Of a stretch of DNA of 64,000 bases, positions 26,000 through 34,336 are shown one piece after another (position 1 is the stretch's first letter; every line of letters starts with the position of its first letter). Where the stretch lies: positions 1 to 64,000 of the forward strand of contig NZ_JAFBCZ010000005.1 in assembly GCF_016907925.1 (NCBI RefSeq), in the 5' to 3' direction. A program made the position numbers and the translations under genes. Below the pieces are notes generated by a model, which had not been told where the DNA came from, did not search any database, and saw only the letters and a list, made by a program, of their open reading frames with translations. Origin of the DNA: Herpetosiphon giganteus (GTDB lineage Bacteria; Chloroflexota; Chloroflexia; Chloroflexales; Herpetosiphonaceae).

Positions 26000-26272
26000 A
26001 TGTGTATATTATTTGTTGGTTTAATCCACCATTGCGGCTTTGTATTTACTCATCCTATTGGTATAGGGAGAAATAATAATCTAGTGTCACGCTACTTTAC
26101 CCATTACTGGACAAACAAAACTTGGGATGCTGCTGCATCAATTGAACAACAGCAACTGCTCGACCATATCGCGAGTAACCTATTTTGTAAGCGCGGAATT
26201 CAGTCTGGCGACTATGTGTATGTTGTGACGGTGAAAGAGCGACTACCACAGCCCATTTTAAGCCCTTTCTAG
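26000..26272 (+). pseudogene. Short, probably truncated reading frame
   Basis: An open frame of 90 codons from an ATG at 26000, or 63 codons from a GTG at 26084 preceded by AGGGA. The part SRYFTHYWTNKTWD..GDYVYVVTVKE looks like the start of a larger domain in which a beta strand follows VTVK, but it runs straight into RLPQPILSPF and a stop. It ends 16 bases before a predicted nuclease gene, in AT-rich DNA. Most likely a gene remnant; a genuine small partner of the nuclease is possible. Confidence 0.4.
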
Positions 26273-26288
26273 CGCTAAGGAGGTATCT

Positions 26289-27083
26289 GTGCCTACACAA
26301 AAATCTAATCAAGTGTCAGTACAGCAATCAGAATCATCATTATTGAATTATCATAAATCAATTTATCTTGAATTTGAGAGCACTAAAGATCGGATTCGCT
26401 CATTATTGGGGCATCAAAAGCATTGGCTTAGCGATGGCGAACATAAAGAAGCAATCCTGCGCAAAATTTTGCGCCAACATGTGCCAGAAATTATGCGGAT
26501 TGGGACGGGCTTTGTGAGTTTCCCCAACGGTAATGGCTCAAATCAACAAGATATTTTAATTACTGATATTCGTAAACCAACCTTATTTAAAGATCATGAT
26601 CTGACGATTGTTACGCCTGATGCGGTTCGCGCAATAATTGAAGTGAAAACTAGTCAAAATAAGGCTCAATTGCAAAATACACTGACTAAAATGGCTGATA
26701 ATATTGCAAATATTCGCGCTAGCAGGGAACATGATACACGCTGTTTTGCTGGGTTATTTATCTATGAAGCGCCTCAAATTAAGCTAAACATAATCCTTGA
26801 GGTGTTACATAAGGTTGTTGCAGGAGATTACAATCGGGTTATTGATTTTGTTGCTTTTGGCGCATCTACCTTTATTCAATTTTCCTATACGCAATTTCGA
26901 TCTGCAATGATGGAGGCCAATACATGGTATCGCTATGAGATCGAAAACCTTGCACCTGCCTATTTTATTAGCCATCTTGCATGGCATTTAACTGAGCAAC
27001 GTTCGCAAATGAGTCGGCTAGCCTATTTTCCATTAGGTGAATCAATTAGGCAGAATATTAAACAGCATTTACTGCTTTCGTAA
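26289..27083 (+). CDS. Predicted PD-(D/E)XK-type nuclease (DUF6602-like)
   Basis: A 264-residue protein. YHKSIYLEFESTKDRIRSLL and GEHKEAILRKILRQHVPE are followed by QQDILITD and DAVRAIIEVKTSQNK: an Asp after a beta strand and an ExK, the layout of PD-(D/E)XK nucleases, with Glu in GEHKE as a possible extra ligand. The pattern matches the DUF6602 family as I remember it. The GTG start is well supported: AAGGAGG lies 5 bases upstream. AT-rich codon use differs from its neighbours, so transfer is likely. A defence role is inference. Confidence 0.65.
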   Translation: MPTQKSNQVSVQQSESSLLNYHKSIYLEFESTKDRIRSLLGHQKHWLSDGEHKEAILRKILRQHVPEIMRIGTGFVSFPNGNGSNQQDILITDIRKPTLFKDHDLTIVTPDAVRAIIEVKTSQNKAQLQNTLTKMADNIANIRASREHDTRCFAGLFIYEAPQIKLNIILEVLHKVVAGDYNRVIDFVAFGASTFIQFSYTQFRSAMMEANTWYRYEIENLAPAYFISHLAWHLTEQRSQMSRLAYFPLGESIRQNIKQHLLLS

Positions 27084-27133
27084 CACAACAAAATATTCTC
27101 GATAGTTTTTTAGTGGTACAGAAAGGAGATTTA

Positions 27134-27892
27134 ATGCAACTTGCATATATCCCAAGTTTGCTGCGCCAGCGCGCGATTTACGATTTGCCACTTGGGCCAG
27201 CGCGCTTCGAGGCTTATCTTGCAAGTATGACCAATCAAAAACGCGATGGGCTTGAGTGGCCGTTTGCACCGCTCAACCCAATGGGTAAAGCCCATGTGCC
27301 AGTGCATTACGATGCCCTCTTGGCCTTCGATGCTGAAGCAATTGCCCAACAAACAATGAGCGAGCTGCAAACCGAGTTGCCAGCGCTTGATTGTTCAATC
27401 CGTGTAACGTTGGTTGTGGTTGATGATGCATTGGGTGGCTGGACGCAGCCTAACTTCACCGATTGGGCCTATCGCTTTAGCCCAATCCTGAGTGCGAAAA
27501 GTAATTGGCTGCCAGTCTATAGTTGGACGAGCGTTGTGCCAACGCCAGAATTGGTTCGCCAAGCAATTCGCGCGGCAATCTATCGTGCTGGCTATCGTTT
27601 GGTGCATGGCGAGGCCCAAACCTTGGGCGCAATGCTGCATCAAGAGGGTGCGGTTACACGCTTTGCGGGCCAAGTTTTGCCGCATTATCACGAGGATGAA
27701 TTAGCTGCGATGGCCGAACGTATCGCAGAATATCTCAATTCACACGATCAACCGACCCAATTTGCAGCGTTTTATGGCGATGAAATTGCTATAGCGGTCG
27801 GGTATCCAAGTTTAGGGCTGCCAGCCTATGCTGGGCTTGTGGTGGCAACTAAGGCAACTGCGGTTGATCCCATCAGCTTATTAACTGCTTGA
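27134..27892 (+). CDS. Hypothetical protein
   Basis: A 252-residue soluble protein that I do not recognise. It starts QLAYIPSLLRQRAIYDLPLG and has a run of alternating beta/alpha segments (VTLVVVDDALGGW, WLPVYSWTSVVPTPELVRQA) and a His-rich piece LPHYHEDELAAM that could bind metal. No signal peptide or membrane helix. The ATG at 27134 lies 6 bases after AAAGGAG. Composition is back to the local norm after the AT-rich patch. A lipoprotein gene follows 65 bases later. Confidence 0.6.
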   Translation: MQLAYIPSLLRQRAIYDLPLGPARFEAYLASMTNQKRDGLEWPFAPLNPMGKAHVPVHYDALLAFDAEAIAQQTMSELQTELPALDCSIRVTLVVVDDALGGWTQPNFTDWAYRFSPILSAKSNWLPVYSWTSVVPTPELVRQAIRAAIYRAGYRLVHGEAQTLGAMLHQEGAVTRFAGQVLPHYHEDELAAMAERIAEYLNSHDQPTQFAAFYGDEIAIAVGYPSLGLPAYAGLVVATKATAVDPISLLTA

Positions 27893-27957
27893 CACGCCTG
27901 CTATGCTTGCGATTGTGGAAATTTTTCCTAGCGATAGGGCCTGTGAGGAAACGCTGT

Positions 27958-28446
27958 ATGAAACAAGTTCGTCGTTTGGCATCGAGTCTGATGTTGTTGT
28001 TGGTAATGGGTCTTTTAGTGGCTTGTGGTGGCTCGCCAGCAGAAACCCCCGAAGTGCGTTCAGAAAACTTTCTCAAAGATTTTGTGGCTGGGATGAATGA
28101 TCCTGCTTTAGGTGAAGCTGCAAAACAAGAAGAAATTGCTACGAAGCTTGCCAGCTATTTTGCACCCGATCAACGCGCGACCCAAAAAGCTGCCTTGCTT
28201 GAACAACTGCAACAAATGGCTCCCATGGGTGGCCAAATTGAAGCCAAGCTCGAAAATGTCAAGTTTGAAAAAGTTTCTGAATCAGGCGATACCGCTGTTG
28301 TCAAGATTAGCGGTGGCACCATGGTCATGACGGTTGCGGACGAATCTACCTCAGTCGACTTAGCCGATGGTGGCATTGCCCCAGGTTCAAGTAGCAATGA
28401 ATCAACCTTGAAAAAAGTTGATAATGTTTGGTACATCGTTCCCTAA
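27958..28446 (+). CDS. Lipoprotein of unknown function
   Basis: A 162-residue secreted lipoprotein. The signal peptide is KQVRRLASSLMLLLVMGLL with the lipobox LVAC just before CGGSPAETPE. The mature part has a short helical segment (SENFLKDFVAGMNDPALGEA) and then beta strands (AKLENVKFEKVSESGDTAVV, TLKKVDNVWYIVP) as in DUF4878/NTF2-like lipoproteins, though that assignment is weak. The ATG follows GAGGA. A strong hairpin terminator follows at 28473. Confidence 0.75.
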   Translation: MKQVRRLASSLMLLLVMGLLVACGGSPAETPEVRSENFLKDFVAGMNDPALGEAAKQEEIATKLASYFAPDQRATQKAALLEQLQQMAPMGGQIEAKLENVKFEKVSESGDTAVVKISGGTMVMTVADESTSVDLADGGIAPGSSSNESTLKKVDNVWYIVP

Positions 28447-28472
28447 GTAGCTCAAACTATGCGCAGATAGGC

Positions 28473-28509
28473 CAACGCCCCGCGTGATCAATTGATCGGC
28501 GGGGCGTTG
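28473..28509. terminator. Hairpin terminator between convergent genes
   Basis: CAACGCCCCGC (28473-28483) pairs with GCGGGGCGTTG (28499-28509); the inner GATCAATTGATC can extend it. It serves the lipoprotein gene on the plus strand and perhaps the WXG100 gene on the minus strand. Confidence 0.75.
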
Positions 28510-28532
28510 ACTAATTAAAAAAAGAACGAGAT

Positions 28533-29834
28533 TTAGTGGTTTAACATGTTCAAGGCATCTTTGCGTTCGCTGACGAAGCGGTTTTTCAGGCCTTGGATAA
28601 CGCCAGTATCGCTGGTGTTTTTGAAGTAGGCTAAGCGACCGTTTGGCAGCGTTTTGCTGCGTTCGGTATAAATCGCATTAATAATTTGCGATTCGCTCAT
28701 TTGACTGATATTTTGGCCTTTGAGTGCGTTGGTGATAACGCTTGCGCCTGGGCCATGTTGGACTGATGTTGACCAAACAACATCGCGCAAGGCTGGTGAG
28801 TATTTGCTCACATCGAGGCCTGCGGCATTGAGTTTGTTAACTTGGGGTTGATAGTGGGTGTTTTCAATATACTGATGTTGGGCAGCTTTAAAGCCTTCTG
28901 GATCGCGAGCAGCGATTTGTTTCCATTTGGCGGTAAATTCTGCACTACCTGGGCGCAAGCCCTTGAATTCTTCAGCATATTGTTGGCCAGCTGGGTTGCG
29001 CAAAAATTCAGCGACCCGTCCGCCATTGACGGCAACCAGTTTGCCATCTTTTTTGATCATGGTTTGGCTGGTCATTTGGTATGAACCGTATGATGCTCCA
29101 CCAAGGTCGCCCTTGCCCGATGAAACGGTGCCTGGGCCACGTCCGCCGGTTTCGTATTTTTCGGAAAGTTTGCCAATGCTTGAGCCGCTGGCTGCTGCAC
29201 TTGAGCTGCCACCGCCGCCGCCAGAAGCTTTAGCGCCGCCTGCTGGTTGAGCTGAGGCACTAGCAGTACCACCGCCACCACCACCGCCACCACCGCCGCC
29301 ACCACCGCCACCGCCACCGGAAGCTTTAGCGCCGCCTGCTGGTTGGGCTGAGGCACTAGCAGTACCGCCGCCACCACTACCGCCGCCACCGCCGCCACCG
29401 CCACCACTGCCGCCAGCCATAACGCCAGCACCAGCGCTTGCATTGGTTGTTGCTGTTTCAGCAGCACCACCACTTGCAGCACCACCACCAGAAGCGCCAG
29501 CGCCTTGGGTGCTTGCTGAACCGCCACCGGTGAGGTCGCCTTTAAACAGACCTGAGGCTTCTTGCTCGGCTTGTTGCATAACCTTTTTGATTTCTAAGGT
29601 TGTGCCTTGAGCCACTTGGAACGCGTTGATCAAGCGTTGGACTGCTGGCAACAGATCGGCTTGCATTTCGTTTTGAAAGGCAACCGAGGCATCGCCAACC
29701 CAGGTTGAACGTAAGTTTTCAATGGTTTGTTTGAGCGTGCTTTGTAATGCCGTAACGCTTTCAGCATTTTTGCTTAGGCGTTGGGCAACTTGGTCAAGTA
29801 CTTCATAATCAGCTTGAACGATTGGTGCGGCCAT
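28533..29834 (-). CDS. WXG100 protein fused to a lysozyme-like hydrolase
   Basis: A 433-residue three-part protein. Residues 1-98 are a WXG100 domain (helical hairpin with W45-V-G47 in STWVGDASVAF), the export module of type VII secretion. Residues about 101-218 are Gly/Ser/Ala low complexity with two copies of TASASAQPAGGAKASGGG. Residues about 220-433 resemble phage-type and VgrG-linked peptidoglycan hydrolases: LSEKYETGGRGPGTVSSG, GGASYGSYQM and DVVWSTSVQHGPGA; E225 or E228 is a candidate acid. The GGAGG site fixes the start. Probably exported to cut peptidoglycan of self or prey. A ribosomal-type signal peptide is absent. Confidence 0.8.
   Translation of the reverse strand: MAAPIVQADYEVLDQVAQRLSKNAESVTALQSTLKQTIENLRSTWVGDASVAFQNEMQADLLPAVQRLINAFQVAQGTTLEIKKVMQQAEQEASGLFKGDLTGGGSASTQGAGASGGGAASGGAAETATTNASAGAGVMAGGSGGGGGGGGGSGGGGTASASAQPAGGAKASGGGGGGGGGGGGGGGGGTASASAQPAGGAKASGGGGGSSSAAASGSSIGKLSEKYETGGRGPGTVSSGKGDLGGASYGSYQMTSQTMIKKDGKLVAVNGGRVAEFLRNPAGQQYAEEFKGLRPGSAEFTAKWKQIAARDPEGFKAAQHQYIENTHYQPQVNKLNAAGLDVSKYSPALRDVVWSTSVQHGPGASVITNALKGQNISQMSESQIINAIYTERSKTLPNGRLAYFKNTSDTGVIQGLKNRFVSERKDALNMLNH
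29224..29366. repeat. Internal duplication in the WXG100-lysozyme gene
   Basis: A 47-base unit at 29224-29270 recurs at 29320-29366 with one difference, separated by a CCACCG tract that codes for poly-glycine. Length variation by slippage or recombination is likely here. Confidence 0.85.
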
Positions 29835-30009
29835 GAATCCTCCAACACTCGCGTGCTAAAAGATGGAAATAGCCCTCGACGGTAGGCTATCGCCAGAAAT
29901 CTTAACCGTATCCTGCTCTGGGGAATCATGGTAGTGTGTTGGTTGCTATACCACGACTGCCTTATAATGACATAAAAGGGCGATTTGTGTCAAATGGCTT
30001 TTAAAATAG

Positions 30010-30675
30010 CTAGATAGCTTCGTTTTGGAACCAATGCGGCTGTGGTTGATAGATTTGGCCAGTATTTTGCCGCCGTGTGCCACTCAGGGCCAATGAATCG
30101 GCTACAATCAAACGCCATGGCGCAGCAACCGTATGCGGATCGCTGTTAATTCCAATCCGTGGGGTTTGGATAATTGCACTATCAGCCAACGTTGGGCCTT
30201 GTTCAACCCACAACCCAGCCGCACTTGAACAGACATCAACGCCATCAAGTCGCTTGTCGATAGCCATGGCGCGACAGAGCATGCCCGGCCCGCTGGCAAT
30301 CCGCAATGGTTTCGCCAGATCTTTTTGGGCAAGTTCGGCCATGGTTGCAATCCCCGCCACTGGCTCAACCGCCCGAATCAACACCGCCGCGCCTTCATCG
30401 AGCGCTTGGGTTACCACATTTAAGCAATGATAGATGCCATAAATAATGTAGACATAACTAATGCCACCCAATGCGAACATTGAACGGGCGCGGGGGGTGT
30501 TGCGGCGGTGGGCATGGCACGAAGGATCATCAGGCGTATAGGCTTCGGTTTCAACAATTCGCCCACGTAATTCTTCGCCACTGGCCAAGCGCCGTACCAG
30601 CGTACAGCCCAAAAGCTCACGCGCAACCAGCAACGAATGGCGTTGATAAAAATCAGCACTCAAGATCTGCGACAT
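30010..30675 (-). CDS. DNA-3-methyladenine glycosylase (Mpg/AAG family)
   Basis: A 221-residue base-excision enzyme that removes alkylated purines such as 3-methyladenine. Family motifs: LLVARELLGCTLVRR, GRIVETEAYTPDDPSCHAH (general base region with Glu), YVYIIYGIYHCLNVVT, EGAAVLIRAVEP and SGPGMLCRAMAIDKRLDG. The length is typical. It is the last of three minus-strand genes (sigma factor, small membrane protein, this gene); a 57-base gap separates it from the membrane protein gene. Confidence 0.95.
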   Translation of the reverse strand: MSQILSADFYQRHSLLVARELLGCTLVRRLASGEELRGRIVETEAYTPDDPSCHAHRRNTPRARSMFALGGISYVYIIYGIYHCLNVVTQALDEGAAVLIRAVEPVAGIATMAELAQKDLAKPLRIASGPGMLCRAMAIDKRLDGVDVCSSAAGLWVEQGPTLADSAIIQTPRIGINSDPHTVAAPWRLIVADSLALSGTRRQNTGQIYQPQPHWFQNEAI

Positions 30676-30732
30676 ACAACGTACCTATTCTCTAGCTCAA
30701 TTGTGCTGATAAGTATAGCTGATTTTGGGAGG

Positions 30733-31110
30733 TTAGGTGGTGCTAAGCCATGTCAAGCCAGCAATAATTAAAAATACCAGCCACGAGGGATGTTTGGCGC
30801 GTGAGCCAATCAAGGCCACGCCAAAACAGAGCAAAAAGGCAATTGAACTGGTGCGCAGCAGTGTGATGTGGCTTGCTGCAAGGTTGGTTTGCTGGGCGCA
30901 ATCAAAAAAGAGCCATGCCATTGCCAAGCCTAAAATGCTGGTGATGTGCCAGGTAAAGCGTAGCGTCGGCAAGCGCGATTGCAGTAGTTTATTGGGAGTT
31001 GTTTGGATTTGGCGCGCTAATGGACGCAAGATTAAGCGCTCGCCCATAACGCTGTGGGCTACGGCCATCAGCACGGTGAGGAATCCTGCGACCATTAAAG
31101 AGCTGTTCAT
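30733..31110 (-). CDS. Small four-helix membrane protein
   Basis: A 125-residue protein with four hydrophobic segments (residues about 5-22, 50-68, 82-102, 108-123) and a polar loop with GERLILRPLARQ. No family recognised. It starts 13 bases after the sigma factor stop with no strong binding site, so it probably depends on coupled translation. It could be a membrane partner of the sigma factor, but it lacks an obvious cytosolic anti-sigma domain. Confidence 0.6.
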   Translation of the reverse strand: MNSSLMVAGFLTVLMAVAHSVMGERLILRPLARQIQTTPNKLLQSRLPTLRFTWHITSILGLAMAWLFFDCAQQTNLAASHITLLRTSSIAFLLCFGVALIGSRAKHPSWLVFLIIAGLTWLSTT

Positions 31111-31123
31111 CGATTAAGCTCGC

Positions 31124-32035
31124 TTACTGCGATAAATGGGTGCGCAACACTTGCAATGCGCCAGCCTCAATTTGTTGAATGCGCTGCCGCGTGCGCCCGA
31201 CAACTGCGCCAACTTCAGAGAGCGAACGACTTTTGCCATCGTTCAGACCATAGCGCAGGGTCAATACCTCTTGCTCTTGCTCAGAAAGTTGGTTGAGCAT
31301 AGCCCGTGTATATTGGGCATCGATGCTGGTCAGCAAACATTCAAGCTCATCTTCCCAATCTTCGTCGGGCAAACTATCGCCAAGCAACATATCGGTTTCT
31401 TCATTTTTTGGGGTTGCCAGCGAAATTGGCACTTGTGCGATGCTGAGTAAATCGCAAATTTTCTCTTCTGGCACGCCCAAGGCGGTGCTAATTTCGTGGG
31501 CGCTTGGCTCGCGGCCAAGGGCTTGCAGCAATTTGGTTTCAACCCGCCGCACTTTGATCAACAGTTCCCAGCGATGGACGGGCAAGCGAATCAGACGGCC
31601 TTGATTGGCCAACGAACGGGTAATCGCTTGGCGAATCCACCAGGTTGCATAGGTCGAGAAGCGCACGCCTTTGGTGGCATCGAAACGCTCAATCGCATTC
31701 ATGAGGCCAATATTGCCCTCTTGGATTAAATCTTGGAAGGGCAGGCCAAAGCCGCGATAGCGTTTGGCAATGCTGACGACTAAGCGCAAATTAGCGCGCA
31801 CCAGTTGTTCGTGGGCAGGCTCGCGAAGCTTGCTGACGCATTGCTCAAAAAGGGCGCAACTTGGGCAGCGTTCAATCCGACAAGCTGCTGATGGTTGGGC
31901 TTGACGAGCCACGTGAACAATCTGGGTTAGCTTTTGCTCCTCTTCTGCTGCTAGGAGTGGAGTTTCAGCAATTTCATTAAGATAACGTTGCAGCCCGTCG
32001 TCAAGGGCTGGTTCGTTGCTGGCGTGCAACATCAT
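31124..32035 (-). CDS. Group-2 sigma-70 factor with a four-Cys cluster
   Basis: A 303-residue sigma factor. Region 1.2 is DDGLQRYLNEIAETPLL; region 2 contains LRLVVSIAKRYRGFGLPFQD and RFDATKGVRFSTYATWWIRQ; region 3 is LIRLPVHRWELL; region 4 has EQEVLTLRYGLNDG and LSEVGAVVGRTRQRIQQIEA. Between regions 1.2 and 2.1 lies CRIERCPSCALFEQC (Cys 52, 57, 60, 66), a C-x4-C-x2-C-x5-C cluster that could bind zinc or an iron-sulfur cluster and make promoter choice redox sensitive. The ATG 32035 is preceded by AGGAG; a longer frame exists but lacks a site. Group 1 is unlikely since region 1.1 is absent. Confidence 0.92.
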   Translation of the reverse strand: MMLHASNEPALDDGLQRYLNEIAETPLLAAEEEQKLTQIVHVARQAQPSAACRIERCPSCALFEQCVSKLREPAHEQLVRANLRLVVSIAKRYRGFGLPFQDLIQEGNIGLMNAIERFDATKGVRFSTYATWWIRQAITRSLANQGRLIRLPVHRWELLIKVRRVETKLLQALGREPSAHEISTALGVPEEKICDLLSIAQVPISLATPKNEETDMLLGDSLPDEDWEDELECLLTSIDAQYTRAMLNQLSEQEQEVLTLRYGLNDGKSRSLSEVGAVVGRTRQRIQQIEAGALQVLRTHLSQ

Positions 32036-32256
32036 TGGTTCACTCCTATTAAATCGATGCTGTGGCGGGCGTATAGCTAGTCTAACTATCATCAAGCTGC
32101 TTGGCATCAGGTCGCGACCTGATCTTAGGCCAGCAAATTGGAATTAATTGATTGCCTGGTTGTGGTTTTGTGGCATAGCCTCTGCTATAGATGGGGTTCA
32201 GAAATATAAGCTAGAGTATTAGCTAGCTCCTTAGGTAGCCAATGAGGTTCACATTT

Positions 32257-33939
32257 ATGCATAGCGAAGCCAATGCTGACGCTTCACCAACTGTTGCTAG
32301 TTTGCCCGATGGGGTTTGGATGGGTGCGCACGATCAAGGGAATGGCAAGGTTGCCTTTGCCCTGTATGCACCGTGGAAGCAGAGCGTCCACCTGATTGGC
32401 TCGTTTAACGATTGGGACCAAACCGCCGACCCGTTAAGTATCTCGGATCGTGGCGTTTGGTGGATTATCAAAGAGAATTTAACGCCTGGCGAACATGCCT
32501 ATCAATTTGTCGTCGATGGCGAAACGATCATCGGCGATCCCTATGCCCGTGAATTGCGCTGGGCTGGCGGCGATCAACCGCAAGCAATTATCCACGTTGG
32601 CGAGCCAGCCTACGAATGGCACGATGCTGATTTTGGCATTCGTCCACTCAATGAATTGGTGATTTACGAAATTCACGTTGGCGATTTTAGCGAGGCTGGA
32701 ACATTCAAAGCGGTCACTGAGCGCATTCCGTATTTGCAGGATTTAGGCGTGAATGCGCTTGAACTGATGCCGTTGTTTGAGTTTCCAGGCGACCGTTCGT
32801 GGGGCTACAATCCCGCCTACTTTTTCGCGCCTGAATCAACCTATGGCACGCCCGCCGATTTGCGCGAACTGATCGATACGGCGCACCAACATGGCATTGG
32901 CGTGATTTTGGATGTGGTGTTTAATCATGTCGATCACTCAAGCCCAATTAATTATTTGTATCCTTACGATCAAAGCCCGTTCTTCAGCAGCGATGGCAAC
33001 CCGTGGGGCTTCCCCGATTTGAACCACTGGAACGAAGCAGTCAAGCAATTGATGAGCGATGTGCAGCAATATTGGCTGAGCGATATGCATGTCGATGGGT
33101 TTCGCTACGATCATGCAGAAGGCATTGGCTTCGATGGCGAGAACGGGGTTTCGTTCTTGGGCTGGCAAGCACGCCAAGTCAAGCAGCATGTCTATTTGAT
33201 TGCCGAAAATCTCAAAGATTACACTGGTATGGTGCTCAACACCGATATGGATTCGTCGTGGCATCGCTCGTTCCATTCGCAAATGTTTGCTAACTTGCGC
33301 GAGGGCGATTTCGAAGGCAATCAATATGGCAATGTTGAAGCAACGATGGGCATTATTGATTTTCGTAATGCTGGCTATAGCGATAATGCGCAAGCGATCA
33401 ATTATCTTGAATCGCATGACGAGCAGCGGATTATTTACGAAGCCCAAACCAATGGCAATATTAGCCGCGAAACTGCCTACTTGAAATCGCGCTTGGGTGC
33501 GATTGTGCTGTTTACTGCTGCTGGCGTGCCAATGCTCTACCATGGCCAAGAATTTGGCATGGATACCGAACGCACAATTGATAAGAACGTGCTGAAGTGG
33601 GAGCTTTTGGAAACGCCCGAAGGCAGCGATTTGCACGCATTTTATCGGGGCATGATCCAATTGCGCACCTCATCGAAGGCCTTGGTTGGCAACAATATTC
33701 AGCCAATTGCAGTCGATGCAGAGCGCAAGTTGTTGGCCTACTACCGCTGGGCCGATGATGGCAGCGAGCATGTGATTGTGGTGGTCAATTTTGGCATTAC
33801 CCTGCAATACCTCGATGTGCATTTCCCAGTTGGTGGTTTGTGGCACGAATGGGTCTATAACTACGATCGCGAAACGCCAGAAGGCGTTGCCACAATCGAA
33901 GTGCCTGGCTCTGGTGGCAAGGTCTTTGTATTGCGCTAG
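32257..33939 (+). CDS. GH13 alpha-glucan enzyme with CBM48 domain
   Basis: A 560-residue enzyme. An N-terminal CBM48/isoamylase-N domain (about 20-110: VAFALYAPWKQSVHLIGSFN) precedes the GH13 TIM barrel: VIYEIHVGDFS, DVVFNHVD, nucleophile Asp285 in DGFRYDHAEG, acid Glu317 in LIAENL and the third Asp388 in LESHDEQ; the C-terminal beta domain starts near 470. It resembles branching enzymes and trehalohydrolases, and I cannot choose between hydrolase and branching activity. I chose the ATG at 32257 (GAGG nine bases upstream) over one five codons earlier. Confidence 0.85.
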   Translation: MHSEANADASPTVASLPDGVWMGAHDQGNGKVAFALYAPWKQSVHLIGSFNDWDQTADPLSISDRGVWWIIKENLTPGEHAYQFVVDGETIIGDPYARELRWAGGDQPQAIIHVGEPAYEWHDADFGIRPLNELVIYEIHVGDFSEAGTFKAVTERIPYLQDLGVNALELMPLFEFPGDRSWGYNPAYFFAPESTYGTPADLRELIDTAHQHGIGVILDVVFNHVDHSSPINYLYPYDQSPFFSSDGNPWGFPDLNHWNEAVKQLMSDVQQYWLSDMHVDGFRYDHAEGIGFDGENGVSFLGWQARQVKQHVYLIAENLKDYTGMVLNTDMDSSWHRSFHSQMFANLREGDFEGNQYGNVEATMGIIDFRNAGYSDNAQAINYLESHDEQRIIYEAQTNGNISRETAYLKSRLGAIVLFTAAGVPMLYHGQEFGMDTERTIDKNVLKWELLETPEGSDLHAFYRGMIQLRTSSKALVGNNIQPIAVDAERKLLAYYRWADDGSEHVIVVVNFGITLQYLDVHFPVGGLWHEWVYNYDRETPEGVATIEVPGSGGKVFVLR

Positions 33940-33953
33940 AAAAAGAGCTGTTC

Positions 33954-34221
33954 CCTCACCCCCCAGCCCCCTCTCCCACGAAAACGCGGGCGAGGGGGAG
34001 CACCCGTTTTCACCACCAAATCATGCAACAACCACCGCGTTAAAGCCCCTCGCCCGCACACGGGTGAGGGGATCTTACCAACCGACCCTTGAAAGCCAAC
34101 CCCCTCTCCCACGAAAACGCGGGCGAGGGGGAGCACCCGTTTTCACCACCAAATCATGCAACAACCACCGCGTTAAAGCCCCTCGCCCGCACACGGGAGA
34201 GGAGTTGGGGTGAGGGGATCA
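33954..34221. repeat. GC-rich repeat block with a 98-bp exact-looking duplication
   Basis: A cluster of CCCCTCTCCCACG..CGGGCGAGGGGGAG units. Bases 33967-34064 recur at 34100-34197 (offset 133), without differences that I can find, including the non-palindromic middle. The block directly follows the GH13 stop. The whole stretch 33940-34289 has no gene. Confidence 0.8.
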
Positions 34222-34289
34222 TAAACAACCGACTCTTGGAAGCACCTCCTCTTCGTTTGACTTAATTCAGTTATGCTAGAACGAATGTG

Positions 34290-34317
34290 TTGATTTTGGG
34301 CTGCAATCTGCTATACT
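34290..34317 (+). promoter_or_regulatory. Candidate sigma-70 promoter of the AraC-type gene
   Basis: TTGATT at 34290-34295 and TATACT at 34312-34317, 16-base spacing, ending 19 bases before the ATG at 34337. Confidence 0.5.
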
Positions 34318-34336
34318 AACTATATTTGGGAGGCTT

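Noticed and set aside
26084-26272. Antitoxin gene paired with the nuclease
   Set aside because: The product looks like the truncated start of a larger domain rather than a DNA-binding antitoxin, so a toxin-antitoxin call is not justified.
28533-29834. Prophage endolysin
   Set aside because: There are no phage structural, integrase or holin genes nearby, and the N-terminal WXG100 module is not phage-like.
32938-33660. Minus-strand open frame (240 codons) opposite the GH13 gene
   Set aside because: It has no ribosome site or motif, and the plus frame carries the GH13 catalytic residues.
33954-34221. CRISPR array
   Set aside because: Units are too few, self-complementary and unevenly spaced, and there are no cas genes.
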